Source: Aphidius gifuensis (Eukaryota; Arthropoda; Insecta; Hymenoptera; Braconidae). From it: a stretch of 64,000 nucleotides of DNA. The notes under the pieces are model-generated. The model was not told the DNA's origin. It searched no databases and worked only from the letters and a program-made list of their open reading frames with translations. The stretch is taken from assembly GCF_014905175.1 (NCBI RefSeq), contig NC_057789.1, forward strand, positions 24,300,555-24,364,554, written 5' to 3'. Positions 1-11,672 of this stretch are shown piece by piece (position 1 is the first letter of the stretch; each line of letters opens with the position of its first letter). A program made the position numbers and the translations under genes.

Positions 1-399
1 TAATTTTTCTAAATCACATATCCAAGTATTGACAGAAAAACTAATAATATTTATAAATAGTAATGGTTTAAAAAAAAATCAGAAACTTTATTGTGATAAA
101 AAACAATTTAATTGAATGTTTTTTTGGTGGGAATTATACATAACAAAACATAATTTTATGCTAATATATAATATTGTTTAAATTATATTCTAATATTATT
201 ACAATACTTAATAATTCTTTAATCATATTATTTATTTGAATTGTTTTAAATAACAAAGATGAATATAATTTTATTTAAAGTATACAAAAACATCCAGAAA
301 AAGTAAATGATTCAGTAGAATATACAAGTTTTATCATATTCAATGAGACAAAAAAAGAAGCACTTACACGTAATCTTAAAAAAATTTAGTACATCATTT
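1..399. other. 3' flank of LRR-B gene 1
   Basis: No gene is seen. It is the downstream flank of the minus-strand LRR-B gene ending at 400. On the minus strand an AATAAA polyadenylation signal lies at about 270-275. The stretch around 230-310 recurs downstream of the other B copies (about 9830-9900, 15240-15310, 20690-20760, 24140-24200), so it is shared 3' UTR and flank of the family. Confidence 0.6.
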
Positions 400-3300
400 T
401 TATTTTATAAGATCTAGTAGGCATTTAACAGTGGGGCACGTGTCGTCTGTGAAAATATCATATGAAGCCAATTCATTGTAAGTTTGCTGATTGATATTTT
501 TTAAAATTAATTTTTTATCATCTTCCGTTAGGCTAAATTTATTATGTTCAAGATCAAGCGAATAAAGCTGCGTCAAATTAGTGAAAACTTCAGGCTTTAA
601 TTCATTGAGATTGTTTGATTGTAAACATAAACACTTCAGATTTTGATTTTTATTGAAAATATCAATTGGAAGATCTGTCAAATTATTATTTTGAATATCT
701 AAAATTTTAAGACTGATCAAGCCATTAAAAATATTAGACTGAAGACTTGTCAGTCTGTTGGATTTCAAACTCAAAAACAATAAAGATTTTAATTGATTAA
801 ATAATTCTTGTGGAAGATGTGTTAAATTATTGTTCCTGATTACCAAACTTTTCAGTTTGGACAAGCTTTTAAAAGTGTTAAGCTCCAGGCTTGTCAGTTT
901 ATTTGATTCTAAATGCAACTTAGTTAGAGATTTCAATTTATCGAATATTCCTTGTGGAAGAAATATTAAGTTATTATCACTGAGAAATAATTCTACCAGA
1001 TTGGACAAATTATTGAAAATATTAGGTTCAAGACTTTCAAGTTTGTTTGATTCCAATCGCAAATGAGTTAAAAATTCTAATTCATTGAATATTCCTTGTG
1101 GAAGAGATGATAGACTGTTATAACTGATATCTAAATATTTCAGTTTGGACAAGCTTTTAAAAGTATCATTTTCAAAATGTGTTAGTTTATTTGATTCTAA
1201 TTTCAACTTAGTTAGAGAATCCAATTTATCGAATATTCCTTGTGGAAGAGATGTTAAATTATTATCACTGATATCTAAATTATAAAGATTGGACAAGGTA
1301 TTGAAAGTATTATTTTCCAGACTTGACAGTTTGTTAGAATCTAATTTTAAATCAGTCAGAGTTATCAATCCATTGAATATTCCTTGTGGAAGAGATGTTA
1401 AATCTCGATAAGACAAATCAATATTCCTGATTGAAGAACCGTCACAAACATTTTTCATGTAAAAGACAGAAGATCTATTACAAAAATATGTTTTGTATGT
1501 TGTTGCTGAAACATGAATTCAATTGAAATAATTATAACATAACATTTTGTTACTAGTTACAGTTGAATTAAAAAATTCTACATACTTTTATCTGCTGGTT
1601 CAAACTGGTCAGTTTTTGATTGGTCCTTAGTCATGTCATTTTTCGGTCCAATGCTGTTGCCATCTTTTGAATTATTATGATTTGATTGGTCTGCATACCT
1701 TGTCCATCCCCACTGCAATATCATTAATTATTTTTTAAATACATTCAAAATCCCAAATTTTTTTCTAACAAATTAAGAGTTTTTTTAAATGGACCAAACT
1801 ATTTTTGCTAATTATTTCACCTACACATGAAGGTTTTTTTCTAAAAATGGTAGCATTTAAATAAAAAAATATATCAAGATTTAAAAAATAATAAAATATT
1901 CAATGACCTTGGAAAGAAACAAGTCGTTAATGACCGGGTCGGTTTTTTTTTTTTGTCATAAAACTATATTATCATTAATGACGAATTAAAAAATATAGAA
2001 TATAATTTCCATCTACAATAAATTATATAAATAAATTTCTTGAAACTTTTATAAAATTCTATGATAAATATTAAAAGAAAAAAAAAAAGAATTATTCGTA
2101 ACTTGCAATAATATTATTCGAGATTATTTTGTTTTCAATGAAAAAAAAAAAAAAAAAAAACATTAGAGTTCTACTGTGAATCACCGATTTAAAAAAAGAC
2201 TGCTCACGTTATCAGCTGTGCCTCGTTGTCATTAAAAATAAAATTGATATTTTAATTTTAAGTTATAAAATCTATAGTTTGAATAAAGAAAAAAAAAAAG
2301 TCATTCAACAGGCCTCCAAAGAAACGTGTCATTAATGCTTAAGGTTGTTTGTAAATATTTGAGTTTCTACTCGATTTTTTTTTAATTAGGCTTATTTTTT
2401 AAATGAAATAATTATCTATCTTGACAATTTATTTCAATTTTTTTTGCCTCGGCTTTTTATAGATAATGAATGTCAAAGTTGACAACTTTTATACACGAGA
2501 ATAGTGCGAAACAATTTTTTTTTTTTTTCTTAAGCAAAAATATTAGATTAGTTGTCTACTCGAAAACTTTTTTCTATCAAATTGTAGATAAGAAAAAAAT
2601 TATATAATTGAAAAAATAAGTTATTTTGCCACGGATTTTTAAAAAGTTATTCAAGTTTAAAAAAAATATTTGTTTCTCATGGCAAGTGATGCACAGAGTG
2701 ACAACAAAACATATAATCTAGCTGTGTACTGTACTTGCTTTATGAAGTTTGTGTTAGTATCTGTCTGTAATTATGCATTAAAAATTAAAATTGGTTTTGA
2801 AACAAAGTTAACAAAATTTTAGTTACGAGGCATAAAATACTATAGTTACGATATACGAAGGCCCTCAAGCTACAAATATTGGTTCGACGTGTCTTTAAAA
2901 CAACTTAACGGGTTTTTTTTTTCTATTTCGAGAACGATGACTTATGTAGTCCGTCATGTATTTAAGTGATAAGATAAAATTTTGTTTAGTGATTTATTGG
3001 AAAAAATAAAATTGTTCACTCTAAAAAAAAAATTATATAATAGTATATGATATAACTAGTACGTGAAGTAGGTGATTCTTGCACGATTTTGAAAGTGTCA
3101 ATACGAGTCACCAGGAGTTGAGAACGAGCCGAAGGCGAGTCGTAAACGACCTGCTGACGAGTATGACACTCAAAATAAATGGAGATACCTTCTTCACAAT
3201 ACAAGAATACTATACAATATTTTGTCACGAGGTTGTAATATAGGCGCCATTTTGCGACAATATAGTGCGTAAGGGAGATACTTTTGCACATGATTTATTG

Positions 3301-3754
3301 TTAAAATCGTGCGTAAAATTATTTCTTTGGCAATTATAATTAAATGTAAATAGCAAAATTACATTCAAAGTGAAAAAACTAAACACGTTATTATAGTGCC
3401 ACGTTGTCATAAAAAATACAATTTATATAATATATTAACATCGTCATGAATTTTATTTTTTCAAATAAAATTTATAAGATTTATTTTAAACAAAGTAAAA
3501 AAATTTTGATTATTATTTGGAGCAAAAGAAAAAAGTTATTTAATTAATGATTTTTATCAAATTATTATTGTGCACGTGGAAAATATGTCGATTTTTATAT
3601 TGTCTAATTTATAATTTTTGAATCATATTATTATAGCCGTATTGAGATATTAATTAATATTCAGTTATAGATAATTTAAACTCACCCCAATGAGACAAGC
3701 AATGAGGATTGCACTTATTATGCCAATAATGGCAATACAAGTAGACTTCTTCAT
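400..3754 (-). CDS. LRR protein, family B, gene 1 (3 exons, 433 aa)
   Basis: Coding exons are 3754-3686, 1712-1586 and 1505-400, joined by GTGAGT and GTATGT donors and CAG acceptors in frame (phases 0 and 1). Exon 1 encodes 23 residues starting MKKSTCIAI, with a hydrophobic core that would serve as a signal peptide or signal anchor. Exon 2 gives about 42 polar residues rich in Asp, Asn, Gln and Lys. Exon 3 opens with a two-Cys cap (YFCN, then VCDG). About 12-13 typical 24-residue LRRs follow, of the LxxLxLxxNxLxxLPxxxF kind seen in Toll-like ectodomains. No membrane segment follows the LRRs. The predicted product is extracellular or type II anchored and presumably binds protein. The ligand is unknown. 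It is head to head with LRR-A gene 1 and shares about 1 kb of 5' flank. Function is not assignable beyond LRR. Confidence 0.8.
3030..3310. repeat. inserted hairpin-bearing repeat in intron 1
   Basis: This GC-richer patch interrupts intron 1 of LRR-B gene 1 and is absent from the homologous stretch near 16100-16140. It carries an imperfect inverted repeat: AGTGTCAATACGAGTCACC near 3094 faces TGACGAGTATGACACT near 3155. It resembles a MITE-like insertion. No transposase and no clear target-site duplication were found. An open frame of 91 codons across it is taken as chance. Confidence 0.4.
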
Positions 3755-4953
3755 TCTTTGAGTGATTAATTAGTAATGATCATTAGTTAACACTGGCCAC
3801 GTCATATAAAAAATATCCGATGAGGAAAGATAATTTCATTGCTAGAAATATTAGTGTTTCGATAGCCTTCTTGAATGCCGTACCACTTACTCACGAATTA
3901 TTCTTTGATGCATACGCGTTAGCTCTGTTCTCACCAAAAATTATTAATTAATAAAGCACACGAAATTAAAGAGAAAAGTTTAATCACCTGTTGCAATCCA
4001 AGGTAATTATTTTTATATATAGTTTCAAAGAGTGTCTGTTATTAACGTGGTCTTGACTAAACTCACTCGTCACTTTTACGATAAAGAAATCTGCCCCCGT
4101 TTTGTAAATAGCTGGTTCAACTTTTTTGGCTTTATTCATTACTGGGGTAAGTGAAAAATCATTCGATACTTTTAATTTTAAATTACATCAATAGTATATT
4201 CATAAATTAAAATATAAAATTAAAGCTGCGTGTATATAGAGTCAATCACAATGTCATTATCATAAAAATGTGGCATATCTATATATTTTTCGTGGCATTG
4301 ATGACTCACGTGATTACCTTTTTAGTTTTTAATAAGTCGATACTTCCAAACTTTGGTTCCTTATCGATAAATATTAAAAATAAAATATTAAAATATATGT
4401 GTCATTAAAAAAAAAAAAAATTAATGACTATAAATACTCATAATTTATTTTACATTCTCGTGGATCTATAAGAAATATATTTTTCATGTTCACAATATTT
4501 TAGTATAAAAAAAAAATTATCATGATGTTTTTTTTTCCTTTATCAATTTTTTTCCTTGTTAATAATACTATCATAAACTTATTCTAGACCACGTAATAAA
4601 TGTATTTGTTATCAGCTTACAAAAATAATAATGATGATTCATTTTTGATTTATTTTTCAAGTTTTCAAATATCGTCATATTGTCTAATCAACGCATCATC
4701 TCAATCAACAAATATACAACATATGTTGAAGAGTATATTTACTATCAGAGCTGAGCATTAACATCTATATTGATAGACAAAATTTCAAGTGAGTGAATTT
4801 ATTTATTATTTATTTAAAATAACATTGAAATCATAAATAGACACTGACATCATACGTATGACTTTAACAATCAGCATCTTCTTATATTCAATATAATTTT
4901 CTGGTATTAAAACTCAAATATAAAATTTTCAAATATTTATTTATGTTTTAGTT
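3755..4953. promoter_or_regulatory. shared head-to-head 5' region of LRR-B1 and LRR-A1
   Basis: This divergent intergenic region holds the promoters of the flanking B and A genes. A block at about 4600-4790 is almost unchanged upstream of all four A copies (about 11320-11510, 17710-17897, and inverted 56577-56770). It ends in a presumed non-coding first exon whose donor, TTTCAA|GTGAGT, lies at 4788/4789. The acceptor TTTTAG ends at 4951, two bases before the A1 start codon. No clean TATA box was identified. ATCAGAGCTGA at about 4743 could be an initiator. In this copy an upstream hydrophobic mini-ORF kept in other A genes has lost its ATG (ATA at 4837). Confidence 0.55.
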
Positions 4954-7728
4954 ATGGGTAGAAATATTTCCACTTCAAGTATTAGAAGCCAGAATAAATA
5001 CTTTCGTAACATGGAGTCACCTTATTATGATCCAGAAATTTGTAAGTTGCTGCGTAGTAATGCTGAAAAATATGAGTTAGACATTTCTCGGAGAGCATTA
5101 ACTATTCTTCCAAGAGATTTATTCCATGGCCTCGAGGATCTTCAAGTTAAGAAATTAAATGGCAGCTTTAACAATCTGACAACACTGCCAAAAGATATCT
5201 TCAAACCTCTGGATGATCTCCGTACGTTGATAATAGAGTCCAACAAACTAAAATATCTAGACTTGAGTATTTTCTATGACTTATTACAACTCAAAAAACT
5301 TGATCTCAGCAACAACAAACTTATAACTTTATCAAAAGATATATTTAATGGTCTACAAAATCTATATGTCCTTCGTTTGAATTCAAACGAACTGAGTTAC
5401 CTTGAGCCAGGTATTTTTGATGATTTATTGAACCTAAATAATCTTGATATCAGTAGTAACAATCTCACAACTTTAACAAAAAATATATTCAGTAGTTTAA
5501 AAAATCTTTGTTATCTTAATTTACTTTCAAACAAATTGGACAATCTTGAGTCAGAATATTTCAACGGTTTAACAGTACTTGGCGAGCTTAATATAAAAAA
5601 CAACAGTCTGACAATATTATCCAAAGGTGTATTTGATGGTCTTGAAAATCTTCAGGAACTAGATTTAAATTCAAACAAATTGCACAATCTTGAGTCAGGT
5701 TGTTTCGATGGTTTATCACATCTTGAATCGCTCAGTGTCAAAAATAATAGTTTGACAACATTATTCAAAGATGTATTTTGTGGTCTTGAAAATCTTAAGA
5801 CACTACATTTAGAATCAAACAAACTACAAAATCTCGAGTCAGGGTGTTTCGATGGTTTATCAAAACTTAAAGAGCTCGGTATTGAAAACAACAATCTGAC
5901 AACATTACCCAAAGGTGTATTTGATGGTCTTGAAAATCTCGAGAAAATGTATTTGGAATCAAATAAACTAAAAAACCTTGAGTCAGGTTGTTTCGTTGGT
6001 TTATCAAAACTTAAAGAGCTCGAAATCGGAAAGAACAATCTGACAACATTACCCAAAGGTGTATTTGATGGTCTTGAAAATCTTGAGAAAATGGATTTGG
6101 AATCAAACAAACTACAAAATCTCGAGTCAGGTTGTTTCGATGGTTTATCAAAAATTAAACAGTTTGGTATAGGAAACAACAATCTGACAACATTATTTGA
6201 AGGTGTATTTATTGGTCTGGAAAATCTTAAGACACTACATTTGGAATCAAACAAATTACAAATTCTTGAGTCAGGTTGCTTTAATGGTTTATCACGACTT
6301 GAGGAGCTCAATATAAACGACAACAGTCTGACATCATTATCCAAAGGTGTATTTATTGGTCTTGAAAATCTTGAGACACTAGAATTGGAATCAAACAAAC
6401 TACAAAATCTCGAGTCAGGGTGTTTCGATGGTTTATCAAACCTTAAACAGCTTGAAATCGGAAACAACAATCTGACAATATTATATAAAGGTGTATTCAA
6501 TAGTCTTAAAAATCTTGAGATACTAAAATTTAAATTAAACAAACTACAAAATCTCAAATCAGGTTGTTTTGATGGTTTATCAAAAGTTAAGCGCCTCGAT
6601 ATCAGCAACAACAGCCTGACAACATTATCTCAAGGTGTATTTGGTGGTCTTGAAAATCTTAAGGTACTAAATTTGGAATCAAACAAATTACAAAATCTCG
6701 AGTCAGGTTGTTTTGATGGTTTATCAAATCTTGAGAGGCTCAGTTTTAAAAACAACAGTCTGACAACATTATCCAAAGGTATATTCGTTGGTCTTGAAAA
6801 TCTTGAGACACTACATTTGGAATCAAACAAACTACAAAATCTCGAGTCAGGTTGTTTTGATGGTTTATCAAAAGTTGAGCGACTTGATATAAGCAAGCAC
6901 AGCCTGACAACATTATCTAAAGGTGTATTTGGTGGTCTTGAAAATCTTAAGGTACTAGATTTGGAATCAAACAAACTACAAAATCTCGAGTCAGGTTTTT
7001 TCGATGGTTTATCACATCTTGAATGGCTCAAAGTCAGAAATAATAGTCTGACAACATTATTCAAAGATGTATTTTGTGGTCTTGAAAATCTTGTGATACT
7101 AGATTTAGGATCAAACAAACTACAAAATCTCGAGTCAGGTTGTTTCCATGGTCTAACAAAACTTGAGGTGCTTGGTATCAGCAACAACAATCTGACAACA
7201 TTACCGAAAGGTGTATTTGATGGTCTTGAAAATCTTAAGGTACTAGATTTGAGATCAAACAAACTACAAAACCTCGAGTCAGGTTGTTTCGTTGGTTTAT
7301 CACATCTTGAATGGCTCCGTGTTCAAAATAACAGTCTGACAACATTATCCAAAGATGTATTTTGTGGTCTTGAAAATCTTAAGACACTACATTCAGAATC
7401 AAACAAACTGCAAAATCTTGAGTCAGGTTGTTTCGATGGTTTATCACAACTTCAGGAATTTAATCTTAGCACCAACAAACTGAAAACTTTATCAAAAGAT
7501 ATTTTTAATGGCTTACAAAGTCTCCGTTATCTAAATTTAAATTCGAATGGACTACAAAACCTTGAGCTTGGTATTTTTAATGATTTATCACAGCTTAAGA
7601 CACTTCATATCAGTGAGAATGAATTGACCAATTTATCAAAGGATATATTTAATGGTCTCTCAGATTCTTTATCATCTCGATTAAGATCTGAATTAGCTTC
7701 AATTTTATCAAATGATATATATTCATAA
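4954..7728 (+). CDS. long LRR protein, family A, gene 1 (924 aa)
   Basis: One large exon encodes 924 residues. The N-terminus (about 1-45) has a cysteine cap (EICKLL) and is followed by about 35 typical 24-residue LRRs to about residue 900, then a short tail ending SNDIYS. From about residue 230 to 830 the repeats alternate as a 48-residue pair. One half reads like NNNLTTLPKGVFDGLENL and the other like SNKLQNLESGCFDGLS, so a Cys recurs every 48 residues. The start chosen is the first ATG after the TTTTAG acceptor. No signal peptide is encoded in this exon, so the protein is cytosolic, exported unconventionally, or uses an unrecognised upstream coding exon. It pairs head to head with LRR-B gene 1. 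Presumed role is protein or ligand binding. The partner is unknown. Confidence 0.8.
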   Translation: MGRNISTSSIRSQNKYFRNMESPYYDPEICKLLRSNAEKYELDISRRALTILPRDLFHGLEDLQVKKLNGSFNNLTTLPKDIFKPLDDLRTLIIESNKLKYLDLSIFYDLLQLKKLDLSNNKLITLSKDIFNGLQNLYVLRLNSNELSYLEPGIFDDLLNLNNLDISSNNLTTLTKNIFSSLKNLCYLNLLSNKLDNLESEYFNGLTVLGELNIKNNSLTILSKGVFDGLENLQELDLNSNKLHNLESGCFDGLSHLESLSVKNNSLTTLFKDVFCGLENLKTLHLESNKLQNLESGCFDGLSKLKELGIENNNLTTLPKGVFDGLENLEKMYLESNKLKNLESGCFVGLSKLKELEIGKNNLTTLPKGVFDGLENLEKMDLESNKLQNLESGCFDGLSKIKQFGIGNNNLTTLFEGVFIGLENLKTLHLESNKLQILESGCFNGLSRLEELNINDNSLTSLSKGVFIGLENLETLELESNKLQNLESGCFDGLSNLKQLEIGNNNLTILYKGVFNSLKNLEILKFKLNKLQNLKSGCFDGLSKVKRLDISNNSLTTLSQGVFGGLENLKVLNLESNKLQNLESGCFDGLSNLERLSFKNNSLTTLSKGIFVGLENLETLHLESNKLQNLESGCFDGLSKVERLDISKHSLTTLSKGVFGGLENLKVLDLESNKLQNLESGFFDGLSHLEWLKVRNNSLTTLFKDVFCGLENLVILDLGSNKLQNLESGCFHGLTKLEVLGISNNNLTTLPKGVFDGLENLKVLDLRSNKLQNLESGCFVGLSHLEWLRVQNNSLTTLSKDVFCGLENLKTLHSESNKLQNLESGCFDGLSQLQEFNLSTNKLKTLSKDIFNGLQSLRYLNLNSNGLQNLELGIFNDLSQLKTLHISENELTNLSKDIFNGLSDSLSSRLRSELASILSNDIYS
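5630..7440 (+). repeat. 144-bp tandem super-repeat inside LRR-A1
   Basis: The DNA repeats with a 144-bp period (two LRRs) about 12 times. Adjacent units are near-identical over long stretches, for example the recurring AAACTACAAAATCTCGAGTC and GGTGTATTTGATGGTCTTGA blocks. This implies recent internal expansion or gene conversion. It also explains long antisense open frames across the gene, which are not real genes. Confidence 0.75.
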
Positions 7729-8769
7729 TATAACTGCAATTTATAAACATTAAATTAATATTTGTCATTGAATATATTTATTGGTGTTTCATTGTTATCT
7801 TAATTCAAATTAAGTTCTATATATATATTATTAATTTATTGTTATTTAATTTGCTGTCAATTGTCATTTATTTTTGTTCATTCTATAAATATATAAAAGC
7901 AACTTATATATATAGATATTTATATGTATATAAGTTCTCACATGTTGCTTTTTCGAATTCAAATGCTGAATTCATTGACGCCAACATAATATATTTTGAT
8001 GTATCTTATGGTAGTCTCTTGTGAGAATTTTAATATACAGCCCTAGATTTCCATTAGTCACATGATTTTGGTGCTCTTTCTAATACATTTCTAGTAAGTA
8101 TGAAAATATTGTAGCACTGATTGTTTAATCAATTAATCGATGATTGATACATCATAACCACTTTAGCAGCATTGGAAACAGTATATCTCTCGAAATTTCA
8201 TAGGTACAGTCTGGGCAAGATTAAGACTTTATTAATGAAATGACGCGAAATATTCTTTTTTCAATGCTGCTGGAATTGAAAATATATGTATTTCACTGCG
8301 CGGTAATAATTATTAATTGTTCTTTGAAATAAAATATCATTGTCATAAAAACAAAATATACAACCAATAATTGAATTTTTAGAATTAAAAAATATTATAT
8401 TTAATGAATAATCGAAATCACAAAAAAAAAAAAAAAAGTTCCAGACTCTGTTTGTCAATATAAATATAAATCTAAATAAAAATTTGTAATTCGCAAAAAT
8501 ATTTATGTATCAGTACTTGATGTATATTTTTACTATTACTCGCATATCAATTTATTATAGTCAAACGATGGAATTAATTTTATTTTTTCATCGAACATTA
8601 AACATTGTATTGGTCGACAGTTATTTTTCACGAAAAATCATTTACATGAATGATATTATTCAAGACTGTTTTTATTTTAATTGAATTTGTTATTTTAATT
8701 AAAATTCTGATTGAAGAATCGATTTAAATTTTAAAAAAAATACGTTGTAAATCACATTGTAAAAACTCA
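7729..8769. other. conserved 3' flank of LRR-A1
   Basis: No gene is seen. The stretch 7729-8460 is the 3' UTR and flank that recurs after A2 (14451-15060), A3 (20050-20500) and, inverted, next to the fourth copy (53460-53870). The small open frames here are chance. Bases 8560-8769 match 16230-16400, from the B 5' side, marking a recombination join. Confidence 0.6.
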
Positions 8770-9070
8770 TCGCACGTAATTAGTGACACGTTGTCATAAA
8801 AAATACAATTTATATAATATATTAGCATCGTCATGAATTTTATTTTTTTAAATAAAATTTATAAGATTTATTTTAAACAAAGTAAAAAAATTCTTATTAT
8901 TATTTGGAGCAAAAAGAAAAAGTTATTTAATTAATGATTTTTATCAAATTACTATTGTGCACAATGATATCTACAATATAACTTAAATAAACTAATAAAT
9001 CAATATTTATCATTGAATATAACTGTTGGTGTTTAATTATGTTACCTCAATAAAAATTAATTTCTATGTA
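8770..9070. pseudogene. chimeric remnant: B intron 1 joined to A 3' end
   Basis: Bases 8770-8960 match B intron 1 sequence (compare 3390-3570 and 16480-16660). At about 8965 the match switches to the last codons and 3' UTR of a family A gene (compare 7705-7850), without the A coding exon. It reads as a deletion or unequal exchange between B and A sequences of one array unit. Confidence 0.5.
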
Positions 9071-9277
9071 TTATTAATTTATTGATACACGGAAAGAATT
9101 TCACTTGATAAATTTCACTGAGATAAATTTAATTGTAATTTTTTTTTTTTGTACAGTTTACTATCAAATAATTTCTAATTTTACATATATTTTTTTAAAA
9201 CAAATGATAAAATTAAAATAAAAAAAAAAAAACAAATACATTTTTTAATAATAGTGAGATGATGATTGTCATTTGAT

Positions 9278-9714
9278 TCATCCATGTGGTGCTAGGAAAT
9301 ACCTTTCAATATTATATTTTTCGTTCATGTGAGCAGCAGTAAATTTAGGAATTCCCCAAGCTGGATTAACCACAATAAGATTAAGATTATTATGCAAATA
9401 TAGTTGTTTATGTTGGTGTCTTTGAATGCGCTATTTCCAATATGGCTTATTTTATTGTATGATAAATCTAATTAATCACATTTAACACCGTTAAAAGTGA
9501 CAGTTTTAATATTCACTTCATTGTGACTTAAATTTAATAGCTTTATATTTTCGATACCAGGTAACATAAATGTTTTATCCTGAATGTTTTTGATTTTATT
9601 GCTATTTAATAAAATTACAGCGAGATTTTTGAGATTATTAAACAAATTCATTGGAATAGTAGTTAATTTGTTACATGACAAGTCTATATATTTGAGATTA
9701 ACAAGTAAATTCAT
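9278..9714 (-). pseudogene. divergent LRR pseudogene fragment
   Basis: An 80-codon frame starting at 9714 encodes about three LRRs (YIDLSCNKLTTIP, then LLNLSHNEVN). It stops at a TAA near 9472, and LRR coding continues in the same frame with LDLSYNKISHIGNSAF. One frame change later it reads LYLHNNLNLIVVNPAWGIP and ends at a TGA at 9278. The lesions are therefore one nonsense codon and one frameshift. Repeat spelling differs from families A and B, so the source is a different LRR gene, not a copy of its neighbours. It sits where the B gene of this array unit is missing. Confidence 0.6.
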
Positions 9715-9769
9715 GAAATTATATTCTATTTATTACAATACTTATATTTCTCTTTCTTTAGATAATTAG

Positions 9770-11672
9770 AGATTAAAAATAGGTAAAAACTATATGGTTT
9801 TCTATATCGCATAAATTTTATATGAATTTTTTTTAAATGACAAAGATGAACATAATTTTATTTTGAGTACAAAAATATTCAGAAAAAGTAAATGTAATAA
9901 TATATTACTAATAATAATAATAAAGTAATAATATAATTTCCTTCTACAATAAATTATATAAATAAATTTCTCAAAACTTTTATAAAATTCTATGATAAAT
10001 ATATTAAAAGAAAAAAATAAAATAATTATTCGTAACTTGCAAAAATTTTAATGCATGAATGCATAAAAACAAACCCTAGAATTCTACTGTGAATTACTGA
10101 TTCAAAAAAAGACTGCTCATGTTATCAGTGCCTTGTTGTCATTAAAAATAAAATTGATATTTCAATCATATTAGTCATCGCTGATGACTCATCAGCCAAC
10201 AGTGGCCACACCGTATAAAGAAATTTTCCAATGAGGAATAATAATTTCATTGGATTGCGACAGGTGACAAAACAATTTTTAAAACTACGCATGCGTTATG
10301 CAAGTGTTCGTCTAATGCCAGAAGTACTATACATAATATTTCTAGTCTTTCTTCTTAAATGCCGCACCTGCCGCACCACTCACTCACGAATTATTCGTTG
10401 AAGCATACACGTTAGCTCTGTTCTCACCAAAAATTATTAATCAATAAGGCACACGAAATTAAAAAAAAAAAGTTTCATCACCTGTTGCAATCCAAAAAAA
10501 TTATTTTTATATAAATTTAAAAAGTGCCTGTTATTAACGAGGTCTTGATTGGACTCACTCATCACTTTTACGATAAAGAAATCTACCACAGTCTCATAAA
10601 TAACTGGCTAAATTTTTTTGACTTTATTCATTACTGGGGTAAGCGATAAATCGTTCAATACTTTTAATTTCAAATTACATCAATAGTTTATTCGTAAATT
10701 AAAATATAAAATTAAAGCGTGTGTATAAAGTTAATCACAATGTCATAACCAAAAAAATGTGACATATCATTATGACATATATGTTTCTCGTGGCATTAAT
10801 GACTTTCACGTAATTACCTTTTTTTAGTTTTTAATAAGTCGATACAACTCACCCATGTTCTCTTTCAAATACACATTTGGGGATTTTGCCACTGATGGCG
10901 CTTATAAAATTTTTTTTATATAGATTTTACATATAAAAGCTCCACAAGCGCCACCGGTGGATGAAACAAGCCCTAAATTGTAATGCCCTGTGAATACGGG
11001 TGCCGAACTTTAGTTTATCTTATCGTTGATAAATATAAAAAGTTATCGATAAATATTAAAAATAAAATCTTAAAATATATGTGTCATTAAAAAAAAAAAA
11101 ATATTATTGACTAAAATAAAATTGGATATATTTTTTTTAAATAATAATATCATCATTTTATCTTTGAAAACTCATTTTAATAAAAAAAAAAAAAAAATAT
11201 TAACATACATAAATTTTAATACATCAATTATTTAAATATATAAATTGATTTTTTATTATTTATTTTATAATATTTGTTAATAATACAGCTGTCATAAACT
11301 TATTTTAGACAATGTAATAAATGTATTTGTTATCAGCTTACAAAAATAATAATGATGATTCATTTTTGATTTATTTTTCAAGTTTTCAAATATCGTCATA
11401 TTGTCTGACGCATCATCTCAATCAACAAGTACCCAACAGACGTTGACGAGTGTATTTACTATCAGAGCTGAACATTAACATCTATATTAATATATCGAAA
11501 AAATTTCAAGTGAGTAAATTTATTTATTATTTATTTAAAATAACATTGAAATCACGAATGGACACTGACATCATACGTATGACTTTAACAATCATCATCT
11601 TCTTATTTAGTATAATTTTCTGGTATTAAAATTCAAATATAAAATTTTCAAATATTTATTTATGTTTTAGTT
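9770..11672. promoter_or_regulatory. remnant of a deleted B gene plus LRR-A2 5' region
   Basis: Bases 9800-9900 match B 3' UTR (compare 240-320) and pass directly into B intron 1 sequence (9940-10140, compare 1990-2220), so the B coding exons have been deleted. Bases 10160-10830 match the B/A divergent spacer. The conserved A block follows, with a non-coding exon ending at 11509 (CAA|GTGAGT) and an acceptor ending at 11670. An in-frame hydrophobic mini-ORF starts at 11558. A small insertion lies at 10845-11005. Confidence 0.55.
10845..11005. repeat. small inverted-repeat insertion (MITE-like)
   Basis: This segment is absent from the homologous spacer upstream of A1 (near 4345). It contains facing copies of a GC-richer motif, CCACTGATGGCGCTT near 10900 and the reverse complement of CCACCGGTGGCGCTT near 10950, flanking an AT-rich centre. 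Likely a short non-autonomous element. No coding capacity is seen. Confidence 0.45.

Noticed and set aside
830..1066. Plus-strand frames opposite LRR-B exons (also 21874, 22306, 24763, 25411, 25702)
   Set aside because: Antisense of real LRR coding sequence with the same repetitive character. No splice or start support.
3016..3410. Minus-strand frames of 91 and 61 codons
   Set aside because: They lie inside the inserted intronic repeat. No recognisable domain and no matching frame in paralogous introns.
5652..7262. Long minus-strand open frames across LRR-A1 (and similar ones in A2, A3, A4)
   Set aside because: They follow the 144-bp repeat period and codon phase of the sense gene and read as repetitive Ser/Phe/Arg strings with no homology. 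Shadows.
8261..8458. Minus-strand frame repeated at 14874-15074
   Set aside because: The DNA is conserved because it is duplicated 3' flank. The reading is low-complexity and disrupted in other copies.
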